From Xestospongia bergquistia (taxonomy: Eukaryota; Porifera; Demospongiae; Haplosclerida; Petrosiidae), in assembly GCA_963965975.1 (NCBI GenBank), contig OZ014424.1, positions 1,054,001 to 1,118,000 on the forward strand: a stretch of DNA of 64,000 bases. Direction: 5' to 3'. The notes beneath the pieces were generated by a model. That model had not been told where the DNA came from and did no database searches. It saw only the letters and a program-made list of their open reading frames with translations. Every line of letters begins with the position of its first letter. The first letter of the stretch is position 1. The position numbers and the translations under genes were made by a program. Shown piece by piece: positions 26,001 through 55,978 of this stretch.

Positions 26001-26523
26001 ACAGAATTAGCATTAAATCTAATGATAGTTTGGTAACTTGATACTAACTTCTATGGTATTACAGACAAATTCCATTTATATTATGACACAATAAATATAT
26101 TTAATCATCCAATCAAACACCTTCAACCATATTTTAGCTACAAGTCTTGTCCTTGATTAGTGCCTGATCTTTACATGTTAACCATCCCCAGTGCTATTAC
26201 CATATAAGTTCATCTAATGCAAAATTTTGACTCTGATATTTGCATATGTACTACATGTGGTTAATAAAACCAATTCACACATTTCATCTATTTATCTAGT
26301 TATTCCCTTCTTTCTACTCCCTCTCTTATGCTCTTACGTTGTTCTTCTCCAGCAGGTCCATAAATGGTATCATTTGGTATCGTTGGGTCACATCTATGTT
26401 ATTTGAACGTATGACTTGCTCAATACAACGTCTAGCCAGATTGACCTGGTGATCAGTGAAACCACGATCTTTTGCAGACAAGAAGGACCTGCGTAATTCA
26501 TCTTTTAATTCCCAGAAGTCCAT
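18408..26523 (-). CDS. RNF31: HOIP (RNF31), RBR-type linear-ubiquitin E3 ligase
   Basis: HOIP is the catalytic subunit of LUBAC and builds Met1-linked ubiquitin chains in NF-kB and cell-death signalling (family knowledge). Exons in gene order: 26338-26523, 24971-25803, 23340-24735, 23106-23212, 22881-23025, 22557-22835, 21393-21596, 21109-21285, 20949-21050, 20698-20790, 20363-20477, 20161-20279, 19205-19343, 18808-19096, 18577-18751 and 18408-18458. All phases fit, giving 1,469 residues (human 1,072). Order: PUB domain (about 1-165); long Pro/Gln/Ser linker; an NZF-like finger (CSKCKC..CPYC); [12 protein letters not shown] basic motifs; UBA ([13 protein letters not shown]); RING1 ([13 protein letters not shown]); IBR ([18 protein letters not shown]); RING2 [10 protein letters not shown] with the catalytic Cys near 1228; and the linear-chain-determining domain ([17 protein letters not shown]). 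A roughly 70-residue acidic Glu/Gln-rich insert lies between RING2 and that domain. Only one NZF-like finger is visible. The start is the ATG at 26521-26523. Confidence 0.93.
19344..20160 (-). other. HOIP intron 12
   Basis: 817 bp between the RING2 exon and the following exon. No additional exon or repeat is supportable. Confidence 0.6.
21720..21905. repeat. Degenerate ATGGATA-type tandem repeat
   Basis: Repeated words such as AATGGATACATA and AATGGATGCATA recur every 15-25 bp with drifting spacing. Confidence 0.7.
22318..22403. repeat. TTACATGTAT tandem repeat
   Basis: About five copies of a short unit alternating TTACATGTATCATATA and TTACATGTATTATACA. Confidence 0.85.
23026..23060 (-). 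repeat. GA microsatellite, polypyrimidine tract of HOIP intron 4
   Basis: On the gene's (minus) strand this is a (CT)n run ending in TCTCTCCAG directly at HOIP exon 5. A (TA)n run follows at 23067-23083. Confidence 0.88.
25804..26337 (-). other. HOIP intron 1
   Basis: 534 bp splitting the PUB domain coding region. No exon, RNA gene or repeat is supportable. Confidence 0.6.
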
Positions 26524-27091
26524 GTCCACAAAAATCTATTATAAAAGGATAGTGGTTGAAGAGAAAATAGAGTCCAAAGATGAGGAGGTCATATGTTGTA
26601 GCCCCTTACCTAAGGCTTCAAGATGGAAGCATTACTCAGCGAGCATCACGAAAATAATCGGGGGGAATTACGGAACGGACATTCTTGAGACCCCCCGCCC
26701 TCAAAGTTTCAATATTGAAGCGCTCTCCTCGTAATAATAATAACATTCGACCGCAGTTATTTTAGTATATAAAGGCAAGTTGATTGCTTGCTAAATCCAA
26801 TTGCAGAGCAAAAGACATTAGAGTCGGCTACACACATATAATTAAGTGCTGCTCTGCATCTTCAGCAAATTGGAACAGCAAGCCCATCGTTTACATGAAT
26901 TTTCCTTTCCAGTAGTGAATATACTAATTGAAATCACTAGCTAGGGTGGACCTATTTGCAGTCACTTAGTGGATAGAAGCACTTGAATGCTCTACCCAGT
27001 TTGAAGTGTTGTCATAATAACCTCTTCCTTGCAACTACCACAACCCTCTCTCTCTTTAAGACTTTCCCCTTTATCCCTTTAGAGTACACGA
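26524..27091. promoter_or_regulatory. Intergenic region between HOIP (-) and forkhead gene (+)
   Basis: 568 bp between divergent starts. AGTATATAAAGG at about 26763-26774 resembles a TATA box on the plus strand, the only convincing one in the window. Directly before the forkhead start, a long polypyrimidine stretch ends in CCCTTTAG at about 27082, which looks like an intron acceptor. The forkhead transcript may therefore begin upstream with a 5' untranslated or short coding exon. Confidence 0.5.
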
Positions 27092-28585
27092 ATGTTGGCA
27101 GTGGCTGATCAGTGCGTTGATTATCAATCAGATATGGACCAAAGACGTCATCAGTCATACGCTAACCTACCTGCTTACCAGTATGCTGCAAAGTCGGGAA
27201 TGATGGTGCAACCAGTTAATCGTCCGATGTACGCTCAACTTTATAACCATTCAGCACAAACGAACTACTTGTCGCCTGACAACACAAAGTTCCAAGAATA
27301 TTGTTATTCTTATCCTTATCAACGCATAGGACTATCGGCAGTTCCACGTATGTGCGGCAATAGTTACACAACAAAATGGTGTGGAACTAGTCCCAATTCA
27401 GATAGTAGCTCAGCAGGAACCTATGTGCAGCCTGGAGCAGCCACACTGTCTATGCAAAGTGGAGGATCACGCGCTTACCAGAAGCCTTCCTATTCCTATA
27501 TTGCCCTCATTGCCATGGCAATTGAGTGCTCTCCCGGGAAACGTGCAACTCTCAGTGAAATCTGTCAGTTCATTCGAGATAGATTTCCATACTACCAGCA
27601 AAATTGTAAGCAAGGATGGGAAAATTCGATCCGTCATAATCTTTCACTAAACGAGTGCTTCATAAAGCAAGCTCGAGAGCAAGGAAGACCAGGAAAAGGT
27701 CACTATTGGACTCTGGATAAAAACTCTTTGAAGATGTTTGAAAATGGCTCCTTTCGAAGACGTAAGAGACGATTCAAGAGAGGAGACATGCCAGGAGAAG
27801 AAAATGGAGACAACCATTGCAGCACAATGGATGCACTAAGAACACAGGGATACATTGCTGGTCTTGCTGCTAATGGCAGCTATCCAGTGCCTGCACATGG
27901 ACAAATTCTACATGGTGGTTTGACTGCTCCTTCAGGCAGTCTCATATCACCATGCACTCCTCACGGCTACCCTGCAGCTATCCATCCATCAGAGTCAGCT
28001 CAAACTGGACAGCACTTTGTCTTTCCCGGAACTCCTTCTATTCCCTCGTACTCTCAACACCTCATGAGTCCTATGACCATGACTGGAACAGCTTCACCAC
28101 TTGTTGGCGCCACTGGTTTTAGTCCCCAGCCTTGGATGTCTGGACTACAAATGTATCCCGAACCATCAGTTACTACAACTCTCTCGTCAGAGACGAAAGC
28201 AGGTGGCCACACGGAGAATCATATCAATTGTTCACCCTATGATGTTTCTCAGAATCAAAGCTCTCCAGTTCATTTATCTGCTATTCCAAGCCCATTAAAC
28301 AAACCTATAATTAATCAGCAACAATGGTCTAACCCGTCTCCAATACCAGCTATACCAGATATTCCAAGCATTCCTGCAAGCTGTGCAGCAAGCTCAACAG
28401 ATAATCCACTAAGCGTAGGACCCACAGGAGATGTTTCAAGTGAAGCTGATGATCATGGCCATGGAATGCATTGTGGCCTGGAGATTCAGGCTCCAACTAC
28501 CTCTATTTCGATTACAGGACTCTCAATTGATCAATTAGATTCTGACAATGTAGAAGAACTTATTCCTCCACTGAAACCAGAGTAA
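27092..28585 (+). CDS. Forkhead-box transcription factor, FoxC/F/L1-like
   Basis: A single uninterrupted exon encodes 497 residues. The forkhead DNA-binding domain lies at about residues 131-228: [15 protein letters not shown], the recognition helix [27 protein letters not shown] and [16 protein letters not shown], with a basic C-terminal nuclear-localisation patch. [10 protein letters not shown] and GSFRRR resemble FoxF, MFENG and RRRKR resemble FoxL1/FoxC, and NECFIK is shared. It carries one extra residue in the turn before the recognition helix ([10 protein letters not shown]). Flanks are Ser/Pro/Gln-rich and disordered. The stop codon is 376 bp from the GMDS start, in the same orientation. 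The assignment to one Fox class is inference; FoxD/E types cannot be excluded by eye. The ATG at 27092 follows a possible acceptor, so an upstream exon may exist. Confidence 0.9.
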   Translation: MLAVADQCVDYQSDMDQRRHQSYANLPAYQYAAKSGMMVQPVNRPMYAQLYNHSAQTNYLSPDNTKFQEYCYSYPYQRIGLSAVPRMCGNSYTTKWCGTSPNSDSSSAGTYVQPGAATLSMQSGGSRAYQKPSYSYIALIAMAIECSPGKRATLSEICQFIRDRFPYYQQNCKQGWENSIRHNLSLNECFIKQAREQGRPGKGHYWTLDKNSLKMFENGSFRRRKRRFKRGDMPGEENGDNHCSTMDALRTQGYIAGLAANGSYPVPAHGQILHGGLTAPSGSLISPCTPHGYPAAIHPSESAQTGQHFVFPGTPSIPSYSQHLMSPMTMTGTASPLVGATGFSPQPWMSGLQMYPEPSVTTTLSSETKAGGHTENHINCSPYDVSQNQSSPVHLSAIPSPLNKPIINQQQWSNPSPIPAIPDIPSIPASCAASSTDNPLSVGPTGDVSSEADDHGHGMHCGLEIQAPTTSISITGLSIDQLDSDNVEELIPPLKPE

Positions 28586-28960
28586 CAATAATTCCGCTTG
28601 CCACATATTACCAAGATACTTCACTAACTGGTCATTATCATTATTTCATTGCTCATATCTCCATCCATACATGTATAGTTGTTTTATAGTATTGCTATTG
28701 TACAAATGTTTATTAAATCAGTCTGCATTTTGATTTTTTGTCTTTTATCATTGTATAATATTTTCCAGTGTACTCCTGTAATTTCTGTAATGTAATAATA
28801 TTTTTTTCTAATTTTGTTTCGATAACAATAAAATATAAAAGTTTCATTGATTTTTTGTTTAAAAAGAATGAGGTTTAAAGATAAAAATTTTGTGGCATTG
28901 TGGTCAAAACGTTACCGGAGTTATTCCGTATTATATAAATCCGTATACTACTCCGACAAC
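28586..28960 (+). other. Forkhead 3' untranslated region and GMDS promoter
   Basis: 375 bp. It contains a canonical AATAAA at 28827-28832 for the forkhead mRNA, leaving about 130 bp for the GMDS promoter and leader. Confidence 0.65.
28827..28832 (+). terminator. Polyadenylation signal of forkhead gene
   Basis: AATAAA 242 bp after the forkhead stop codon, in T-rich sequence. Confidence 0.7.
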
Positions 28961-46469
<17,509 letters not shown>

Positions 46470-46785
46470 ACTGGAAAAGTACCTACGCCATTAGGTTTTC
46501 TAAATAACATGTTATCTAGTTTTTAATTTTTTTCCGGGTTCAATCTCATGATTTAATTTTTAATAGTTATAATTTAGTAGGAACAACTTGAGATGATTTC
46601 ATTACTTTTTTTCATTAAATAAATATTTGGTATTATAACAACAAGGTGATTTCTCACTTCAAGAGTTTCTGCCTGCAAATAGTTGAAAGTTATATTTAGA
46701 TAGCATTTTATGACATCATTCTAATGCTACTTAATTTACACTTAGCAGTTATATTTAGATACATAAATATGACATCATTCTAATG
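46470..46785. other. Convergent 3' region of GMDS and TAF11
   Basis: 316 bp containing the GMDS AATAAA at 46618-46623. A direct repeat of AGTTATATTTAGATA with TATGACATCATTCTAATGCTA nearby (about 46688-46730 and 46747-46788) reaches the TAF11 stop codon. Confidence 0.7.
46618..46623 (+). terminator. Polyadenylation signal of GMDS
   Basis: AATAAA 149 bp after the GMDS stop codon. Confidence 0.75.
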
Positions 46786-48389
46786 CTATCTTAATTTAAA
46801 AGTTTTCTTATAACGAGTACATAAAACTTTATTTTTCTGTCTTAATTTTCGAACAGATTCTCGGATATGTTTAGGACGTAGGGGTCCTCCTTCATTTCTA
46901 TTATCTCTAGCTTGACAGGCTGCTTCCACTATCTCTCCAACATACACTTTAGCCATACCAGCCATCGCTATGACAACGTTTTGGGACACAGATCCTCCTA
47001 CAATAGACTGCATAAGTTTCCTGTTAAAAAATAACCACAAGTGTTCCAATATTTCATACATCAGTCCCAAACATCGCTTAAAATTGGACATGGGGTAACA
47101 TTTGAGTGTACTTTAAAGCACTCGTCATGTGCAAGCACTTGATACCATAAGCATTTTTAAGTACCTTACAAGCGAAAAGACTGCCAGTTCTTTGTACACT
47201 TCACATATTCAATTAAAATCATATCATTATGTGTAAATTGCACAAAAAGCTTAGATATAATTCAGTTGCTTTGCACATGGGACTAGAAATAGCCGCAATG
47301 GTGTTAGGAGTTCTTGCATCTTCTGCCTCTGTAGAGAGGCCCTTTAGTGTAGCAAGAAAAGTGTTTAGGCCCAAAAGGGGCCAACTTGTAGACGTGACAC
47401 CTCACAAATTAATATTTATACAGATGTAATAATAAATATTTGAAAAATAATTTGAGTAGTTTTGTTAAAGTGCTCATGTTTGTGCTTTAAACAGTTTTAA
47501 AATGCTTGAAGTTGTGCTTCAAGCATTTCACTAAATGCTTGTCCCATGGTTGCTTAAAATGTAGAGTTTTTAGCACCATGATGCTTCATGTGATTGTCAT
47601 GTGATCTACTAAATGTGTCATATTATTATCATGTGATGTACCTGACATTGCTCTTTTGAAATGTGGAACGTCGAAATATTTCATATTGGTCAAGTTGTTG
47701 ACTATTAAATGCTGACACAAGCAGCTGGAGTTTTTCCGCCTCCATCTTTTGTTCCTTGGAAGCTAAAACAACAAGAAATATCTATTAAAAATTATAAATG
47801 TATTCTGTCAGTATAATCCAGTGTGCTATTTGTTGCTTGGAACTCTTTTTTTAAATAAATATATATTTCTTTTATTGTATAGTGATAAAAGTTGTTAGGA
47901 ATTCGTAATCTAGCAATTTTTATAAATTAAATTATACAATCAACTCATTTTATGGTAATAAATGACGAAAACTGTCAAATTTTAAAGGGACTTTTGTTCA
48001 AATGGTTCTATGTTCAACTTGCCCCACGATTACATCATTCAATGGATCTCTAATCCTTACACTTTCAATTTTTTCAAATCCTAACTAAGTATTGTATTGT
48101 GCTTACTGAAATCAGTAAGAGACATTCTCACAGGACCCTCTAAACCAATTCAAAAAGGATAATTACAATGTTTGATTTCATACAGTATTTGCAGAGTTAC
48201 AAGAAACCACACCTCTAAATCTTAGGCTATTTACTAAAATATACTTTGTGCAACTGTGTTGTCTTCATTTGGTAATACTTCTTCTTCTGATTTCCCTTCA
48301 AGCACATGTTCAACCTTGGCTTTCTTAGATGATGGCGGTTTATCTTCAGCTGGTTCATCTTTTGTCTCCTCCTTTTTCTTCTTCCCCAT
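46786..48389 (-). CDS. TAF11: TFIID subunit 11 (TAF11)
   Basis: TAF11 pairs with TAF13 through histone folds in the general transcription factor TFIID (family knowledge). Exons 48245-48389, 47642-47762 and 46786-47020 join in frame for 166 residues (human 211). The charged N-terminus (MGKKKKEETKDEPAEDK) is low complexity. The conserved core follows: LLVSAFNSQQLDQYEIFRRS, then the histone fold GGSVSQNVVIAMAGMAKVYV and GEIVEAACQAR, and finally PLRPKHIRESVRKLRQK. The stop overlaps a small direct repeat. The start is the only ATG consistent with the phase. Intron 2 contains a hAT transposase remnant on the opposite strand. Confidence 0.93.
47229..47429 (+). pseudogene. hAT-family transposase C-terminal fragment
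   Basis: A 66-residue open frame carries the hAT dimerisation signature (LASSASVERPFSVARKVFRPKR). No DDE catalytic core and no clear terminal inverted repeats are seen nearby. It is a remnant antisense to TAF11 within its intron 2 (47021-47641). Confidence 0.8.
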
Positions 48390-48614
48390 TTTAGATAGAT
48401 GTAATCAATAATAAACCACACCCCCAACAATAACTATTAATAACATTATTAATAATTGTTTTTTTATAATCGAAGAGAGTAAATTATACAATATTAATTA
48501 TTAGATAGCTTAAAATGACATAGACATTAGATATAAGATAATGGATTGTGTTTACCTTTTAAAAGAAAGAAAAAAAGCTGCAAATGATAACTAAAGATCA
48601 TTTCAAGTGACTAA
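48390..48614 (-). promoter_or_regulatory. TAF11 upstream region and phosphatase 3' end
   Basis: 225 bp between the TAF11 start and the stop of the next minus-strand gene; it must hold the TAF11 promoter. The sequence is AT-rich with no specific motif recognised. Confidence 0.45.
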
Positions 48615-51136
48615 TTAAGTCTTAAAGTAATAATACACACAATATCCCACTACTAGCACAGCCATGCCCACTACAAACCAAGGTAAACTGCTGTCACGTG
48701 TTTCTTGACTGCGCAAGTTAGACTGCATGTCACCGACCTTAGCTTGTAATCGAGATTGTCTCTCTGTTCTAGCTCGTCGACGAATTTCAGCAGCCTCCCT
48801 ACAATATTGAAGATAGCAACTTACTAATGGTAGCTATTGTAGGTCACTGTAGTAAGTACTGATGTTTACTAGTCTAGAGCTTACTAATGACAGATATCCT
48901 AGGTCACTGTGGTAAGTACTGAGGTTCACTAGTCTAGAGCTTACTAATGGTAGCTATCTTAGGTCACTGTGGTAAGTACTGATGTTTACTAGTATAGAGC
49001 TTACTAATGGTAGCTATTCTAGGTCACTGTTTAAGTACTGATGTTCAGTAGTCTAGAGCTTACTAATTGTAGCTATCCTAGATCACTGTTTAAGTACTGA
49101 TGTTCAGTAGTCTAGAGCTTACTAATTGTAGCTATCCTAGATCACTGTGATAAGTACTGATGTTCACTAGTCTAGAGCTTACTAATGGTAGCTATCCTAG
49201 GTCACTATGGTAAGTACTCATGTTCACTAGTCTAGAGCTTACTAATGGTAGCTGGTATGCACTACTCATTGTCCTAGCTAACATTTAAACTGGTGATCTC
49301 ACTTTATTTTTGGGTCCTCAGGAGGTGCCACTGGTTGCACAACAGGTAGATCTTTAGAAGGATGTACTACTGATGGTTCATCAGTAGGTACCTCTTTTAT
49401 CACTTCCTCTGTTCTCTTTTCCTCTGTCCCTATCTCACGATTGGAAACCATTCTCTCCAATTCAGTTAGTTCCTGAATTAAAGCTTTTTCTTCAAGAGTA
49501 TTACTCTCTCTGGGTATTTGATCTTTTGGTGGCCTTACTGGGGGGAGGGGTGGCGGAGAATGACGAGGAAGAGACGTAATCAATTCTCCTCCTCTTCCTA
49601 CCCCTAAAAAATGATCATCAGGATATTGAGGCTCATCAGGACTTCGACTCCCCTTCAAAGTGGACTCCTTTCTAGGTGGAGGTGGGGGAGGGACTTCATC
49701 TTCACTTTCCACTTCTTGTCGTGTATTTGATTCTCCATTCAAATACCATTTGTTATCTTCTTCTTCTTCAGACTCTGATGGGTCCTGTTGTGAGGTTCGT
49801 TTGTGATAGCGTACCAGTACTTCCTCAATGTCATCTTCGTCAGGTACAGGGATTTGAGAACCATTAGGATACTTTTCATATTGTGGTGGTCCTAAATAAT
49901 AAATATAATAATAAATACCTTGCAATTAATATTATTAATATATAAAAATATTTAATAACTAGTTCATACCAGGTGGTGGTAACGAAGGGGGTGGGGGAGG
50001 AGGAGGAGAAGGTGAGGGAGAGGGAGTGTAACCTGCTAAGAGATCAGGTGGGCGGGGTGGTAAAGGAGGAGGTCCATCCCCCTCAAAACGATGATTGTAA
50101 ATGTCAACACCTTGACTGGGACCATTAGACACTGGCTGTAACATTTCTCCTAATATATGAGTGCAATAAAGATCCAGTAGTTTACAAAGAGTACATGTAT
50201 TTTATCTATATGTCGGTTAAATTTCTGTGTACATATTAACCAAACATCAAAGGTGCATTTATCATCCCATCATTGAATTTTAGGCAAATTTCCAACACAA
50301 TGTATATATATATGTCCAATTTATTTTTGGGATGAGGTCTTGGAGTAAAACTAGATACTTTTATTTCAAACGTAACACATGATTCCATCTTTGAAAAATG
50401 GTTACACACACAACTTTTACACTAATTTCTCCATACTACTATAGCTTACCTTCTTCAATCTCCTCTGAATCACTATCATCTTCAGTGGAGTTCATAGCTC
50501 CTTGAAGTATAGCAATATACGAGAAACGTAATTGGTCTGGAGTTTGTATGAGACCCAATCGTTGTTTTCTCATATCTAATAGCATTGACTGAACATCTAC
50601 TGAATTAACATCACCTGTATCTTCAATCTATAGAGAACATGAGATTATGTACTTAGAACTTATTTATCATAGACAACTTTATTCTATCTAAAAATATAAT
50701 ATTAAACTTTCATCACCTGCCTCTCACTTAATTCATTTCTCCCTCCCTCTATTTTTTGCTTACACATCCTTCTTACACTCATCTCTGACATCCATTAGTC
50801 CATCCATCCATCATTAAATCACTTACTACATACCTTTTTTAAACAGACATCTACTAAACAAAACGTTCCTGATCTTCCAATACCAGCACTATATTATAAC
50901 AACACATAGTAATAGAACTCAATACTCTATTTAGAATTACTGTACCTGCAATGAATGACACATGGTCCTACATCTTCATTGAGAACACCACTGCTTCGTA
51001 CTGACTCCAAGAATTCTAAAAAATCATCTGCCGTCTTTGGGACACCAAAATCAGGCCATCGAGTGTAATGAAAATGTAAAATAACTCGTGCTTCTTCCTC
51101 TGTCTAAAGAAAAGGGTATAATGTAGTACTTGGAGA

Positions 51137-51172
<36 letters not shown>

Positions 51173-54100
51173 CACTCCAGTTTTTTCAAGTCGTAAATGA
51201 GACAATCGATAAGAATGCATATCTTCAGTTGATAGTAACTCTATTCTATATGGTTCAAATTCTACAATTGGTTCGTCCAAACCTCTAGGCCAATATGGGT
51301 AGCATTTGTTCTGCAAAGACAGAAAGCATATATATATTAAGACAATACATATCTATTTAATATCATAATAGTCTTAATTATTAGGAGCTCTCCCTACGTT
51401 TGTAAGTACAGTACTGTCAAATTGAGTTGTATTATATTAATAGTCTTACCATAGACCTTTCTACACATTTGTTAAGCATAAGAATCCCTTTTGAATTTTG
51501 TTCCCAAATCATTTGCCAGAAGTGAGAACTAGTATGGTGAAGAGGACCCTAATGAGTGAATATAGGGAATAAATAGATTGTTGAAAGGACAGAGAAATAG
51601 TTTGTGATAGGGTATATGACAAACAGTCTGATGAAGTTGTCACTCCAATGGGTCTTACTATCTAAAACAAACTAACATAGTTATTAGAGATATCATTACA
51701 CACACACACACAGAGTGTTTGACAATAGTAAACGTAGAGGGCGTTCATGTTTAGACTAGTCAGTTTGAAATACAAGCCACCTTCTGTCATACAACTACTT
51801 ACACTATATCACATATCACTGACAGGTACATGGAATTGTATGATATATCATCCAAGGATAAAAACATTGTTTACCAGACAAAAGTCACTTGTGTAATATA
51901 TTATAACCGTACACATGTAGGGTGTTAGGGTGTGGTTCCATAAACTATACATATATTTATATAACAATTGTATCTACATTAATTGAGGAATGTAATTTAT
52001 ATGTATTACACGTGTAGTATACTTGTTAACTAAGTTTTCTACAGAGGAAAAGAACCCATGTATTTGAGAGTAACATAGACTTGAAACAATAGAAATACAA
52101 GATTGTCTAATTGTATAGTCTGGACTGATATATATATATCTCTGTCTGTCTCTCTCTATTTAGTCTTTAACTTTAAGTGATCATGACTTATTTTTAAAAT
52201 TGCGGCTTCATTTCAACCTTCAAAGACTAGAGTTGTTGTGAGTCTAGATCACTTAGACTGTCTAATATATCATTAGTTCTTATTGTACTAGTATACTATA
52301 TACTAGTGGTCATCATCTCACACTAATATGATCACTGATACATCCTGCTCATGTTTCACAATGTGACATATTATATGTCCTCCTTAAACTGTCATCTCTA
52401 TGTCCTCCTTAAATTTTCCTGGTAATTCAACACTACATCTCAACTCTATGTACATCAATTGTTTAGCTTCCATGATAATTCATAGCACATTAGAGCCAAA
52501 AGGGCAATGAAATCAGTCACTTTTTTTAATACTATCTCTAATGATATTATTATGACATCAATTCACAGTGTACAAACAGTTCTTAGATCACACTACAATG
52601 TGAAGCTAAAAGTACTACCCAGACAACTCTTTCAAAATGCAGCTGTATTAAACCAACAAACACAAGTTCGTCTTGTGACAAATATTTTATTAAATATGAA
52701 CAGAATGTGAACTAGACAACATTACAGTAATATCATGTAATACATGTTACTATGGAGGGTGTGTACGTGTTTTTCTACATTGGTAAGTTTAGTGCAACAA
52801 ATTGTGTTCTTGTTGCAATGATAAAAGGAAGAAAATATTGTTGTTATGTAAGAGTCAGGATGACTGATAAGGATATGAATTAAATAAAATGGTTTCTTCT
52901 TGGTTATGTGTGTGTCTCACCTGTGTAAGAATGTAAGACCTTTTAACATCTTCTGCCTGGAGGGAGGGAAAAGGAGAGAGAGAGAGAAAAGTCAACAACC
53001 ATGTTCTTTGAACATAAACTACAATATCTTTAAAATAACTATTATGTAGCGTTCTTTCCCTTAAAGTAAGTACTATGTGTGATTGTTAAAATTGTTATGT
53101 TAGACCTATCACTAAAATGGGGAAAGTTTTAAGATAACACAAGAAATGTCGTGTTATAAAAATAAAATGAATAGTTTAATATTTTTTAAATTGATTCACA
53201 ATCACACAAAGACTGACTTAAAGTGACATCATAATTACATCATCATATTATTAACAAACAAATCAATTAATAGAAACATGAAATATTGTACAAGATTTAA
53301 AATAATAATCAGACAAACCTATCATCAAATAAACTACACTTCTCCATTCTATATGTGTCTTATATCACTCTGTGGATGTATATATAACTATAAGTAACAC
53401 CCACATACCTAATATATTACTGTATATTACTATTAAAACTGAAGCATGACAAAACCAAGCTACATTGGGAGTAAATAATGTCAGCAGCTCAACTTCTATT
53501 GTCTAAATATGGCTTTCTATACCAGACTATTGTACGTATCAAAGGAAAATGTTAACACAACAGAACAAGTCATTCTTTATAGACCAGTCAATAGGACACA
53601 GTACCCAACCAGTCAATGAGGTAACTGAGAACATGACAATAGTTGTATTACAATTATAGACAGTTTTGGGACTAGTTGTCTCATCATGTTAAAGGTTATG
53701 TCCTAACTTCAGTACGAGTGCTATTTTTTTACTAATAAAATTATTTCAAATAGTAAATTTATCCTTGATGACCATCTTAAAATTGTAAATTTGAAAGAAA
53801 AATTTTTTATACAGTTAATACTAACCTCTAATTTCAATAACTAATTCATTGTTAACATGGTAAGACCATCCACTTGTAATTGGAGCACTCACTGGGTCAA
53901 AGGAATGTGCAAATCTTTTTCCTTATTACTATTAATCTAACCTTATATGACCTTTGACCTTATATGACCTATGACCTTACAAGTTTGTATATCAAACCAT
54001 TAAATGAACAAGGAAACCCAAGGAAACTGATTAGGAGATATAAGGAAATGGGAAAGTCAATAGGTATACATTGTAGACAGTTAGGCTGTTAGTTATTAAA

Positions 54101-55806
54101 GTTCAATACTCGTACACTACAGATAATTAAAGTGTTAGTATATTAAAGTAATTAATTATATAAACATACAAATTTAATCTTTCATTTATAATGTTTCATT
54201 TAATTCACTTGGGACTTAGTCTCGACAATTATAACAATAGCTAAAGACATTACCACAAAGTTATCAATACTTTAACACCAGACAACACAAGGTATCCTAA
54301 GGTATTCTGTGCATGCCAATTACATAACAATTCCTTTTAGACCCCCTCCAAAAAATTGCAATATAATATTGTGACTGTGACAGATTCAACAACACTCGCT
54401 ACTTGTAATCAATAGTTCAAATATTTTAAGGACCAGAAGAAATATCTACAATAACATTTGATACTAATAACAGTGTTATATGATAAGACTCTCTCTCTCT
54501 GACTGAACTCTTATAAAATAAAAGTCTTGGACAGATTCAAAACTCAAACTCATTCCAAGGCTTCAAATTTTACATGCTGAGACGGAATGATGCCTCAAAT
54601 ACCACACCTGTCTATCTGTTTACCACAATAACTTCTTTGTTTCTTTTCAAACAATGATAACATGAATAAAGAAATTATTAGCCCAGAAACCACAATGACC
54701 TAAGATAGTTATTGTTAGAAAGCTCTAAACACCTAGTTACATTGAATTCTTAAGATATAAGGTATTATTATTGAACTAAATACAGCTGTAACACACTCAA
54801 TATAATTCTAAATACTGTATCCATCAATGGTCTGAGAGAAATCAGCAATACCAATAATAGATCACGTACCGTTGATCTAAGCTGATAACAAAATATGCAA
54901 CATGATATAGTCTTGTCTTAACATCATTACAACAACAACTCAGCAGGTACCAGGAATAACATACAATATGTTTGAATAGACAATACATATGTACACCAAA
55001 TGGATGACACAGATGTGCATTATATTAACCATAATATACATTGGGTGGATTGTTTCATCTGTATGCATATTTCTACTTAAAGCTATAACATAAGCAGCTG
55101 GCGTAGCTGACAGTACACGACACAGCAGCAAAGTTTATTGTTTTGATATTAAGCAGGTGTAATAATTTCAATGAAAAATTGTAAGGAATTTTAAATTGAT
55201 CACTTGAACAGAAACACCTTAGAACATAGCTAATATGCTAAACACAGTGACAATAGGGTTAAATATTAGATTCTTATTAAACATCTCACAATAGATATAG
55301 TAATATTATTAATTGTACCAAGAGTTAATAATATAAGAACAACTCTAACAACAACATGACACCTCCAAGACTCGCCAGTATAAGCTTATTCAACTGACAC
55401 AGCACATCATAAATGAGCTATTCTTATCTTATGAAAACTATTAAATGGGTCAAGCCCACATTTACCAGGTAAAACCACTATTATCATAATATTAAGATAG
55501 CTTATAGGTACATGTGTGAATACAGAATGGAAGCTACAAAAATGGAGTTATCCTTTCCAAACAATAAATGCTTTTTAAACATGGGTAACCAAGCAGGTTA
55601 TCATATAATACATTGTATACTGGTCTCTCCCTGTATATTAGTTATGTTATTACTGAATTACAAGTGTGGTCATGTGATCAATTGAGGTGAGCAATGTACC
55701 TTGACAAAATTAGCATTAATGTAATCATAATCATCATCCAGTTTCACTCTAGTTGCATCAACTTGAAAACAAAAGAGAGAGAGAGAGAGGAGAGAGAGAG
55801 GAGAGG

Positions 55807-55838
<32 letters not shown>

Positions 55839-55909
55839 GAGGGGGAGAGAGAGAGAGAGGGGGAGAGGGAGAGGGAGAGGGAGAGAGAGAGGGGGGGGGA
55901 AGAGGGAGA

Positions 55910-55978
<69 letters not shown>

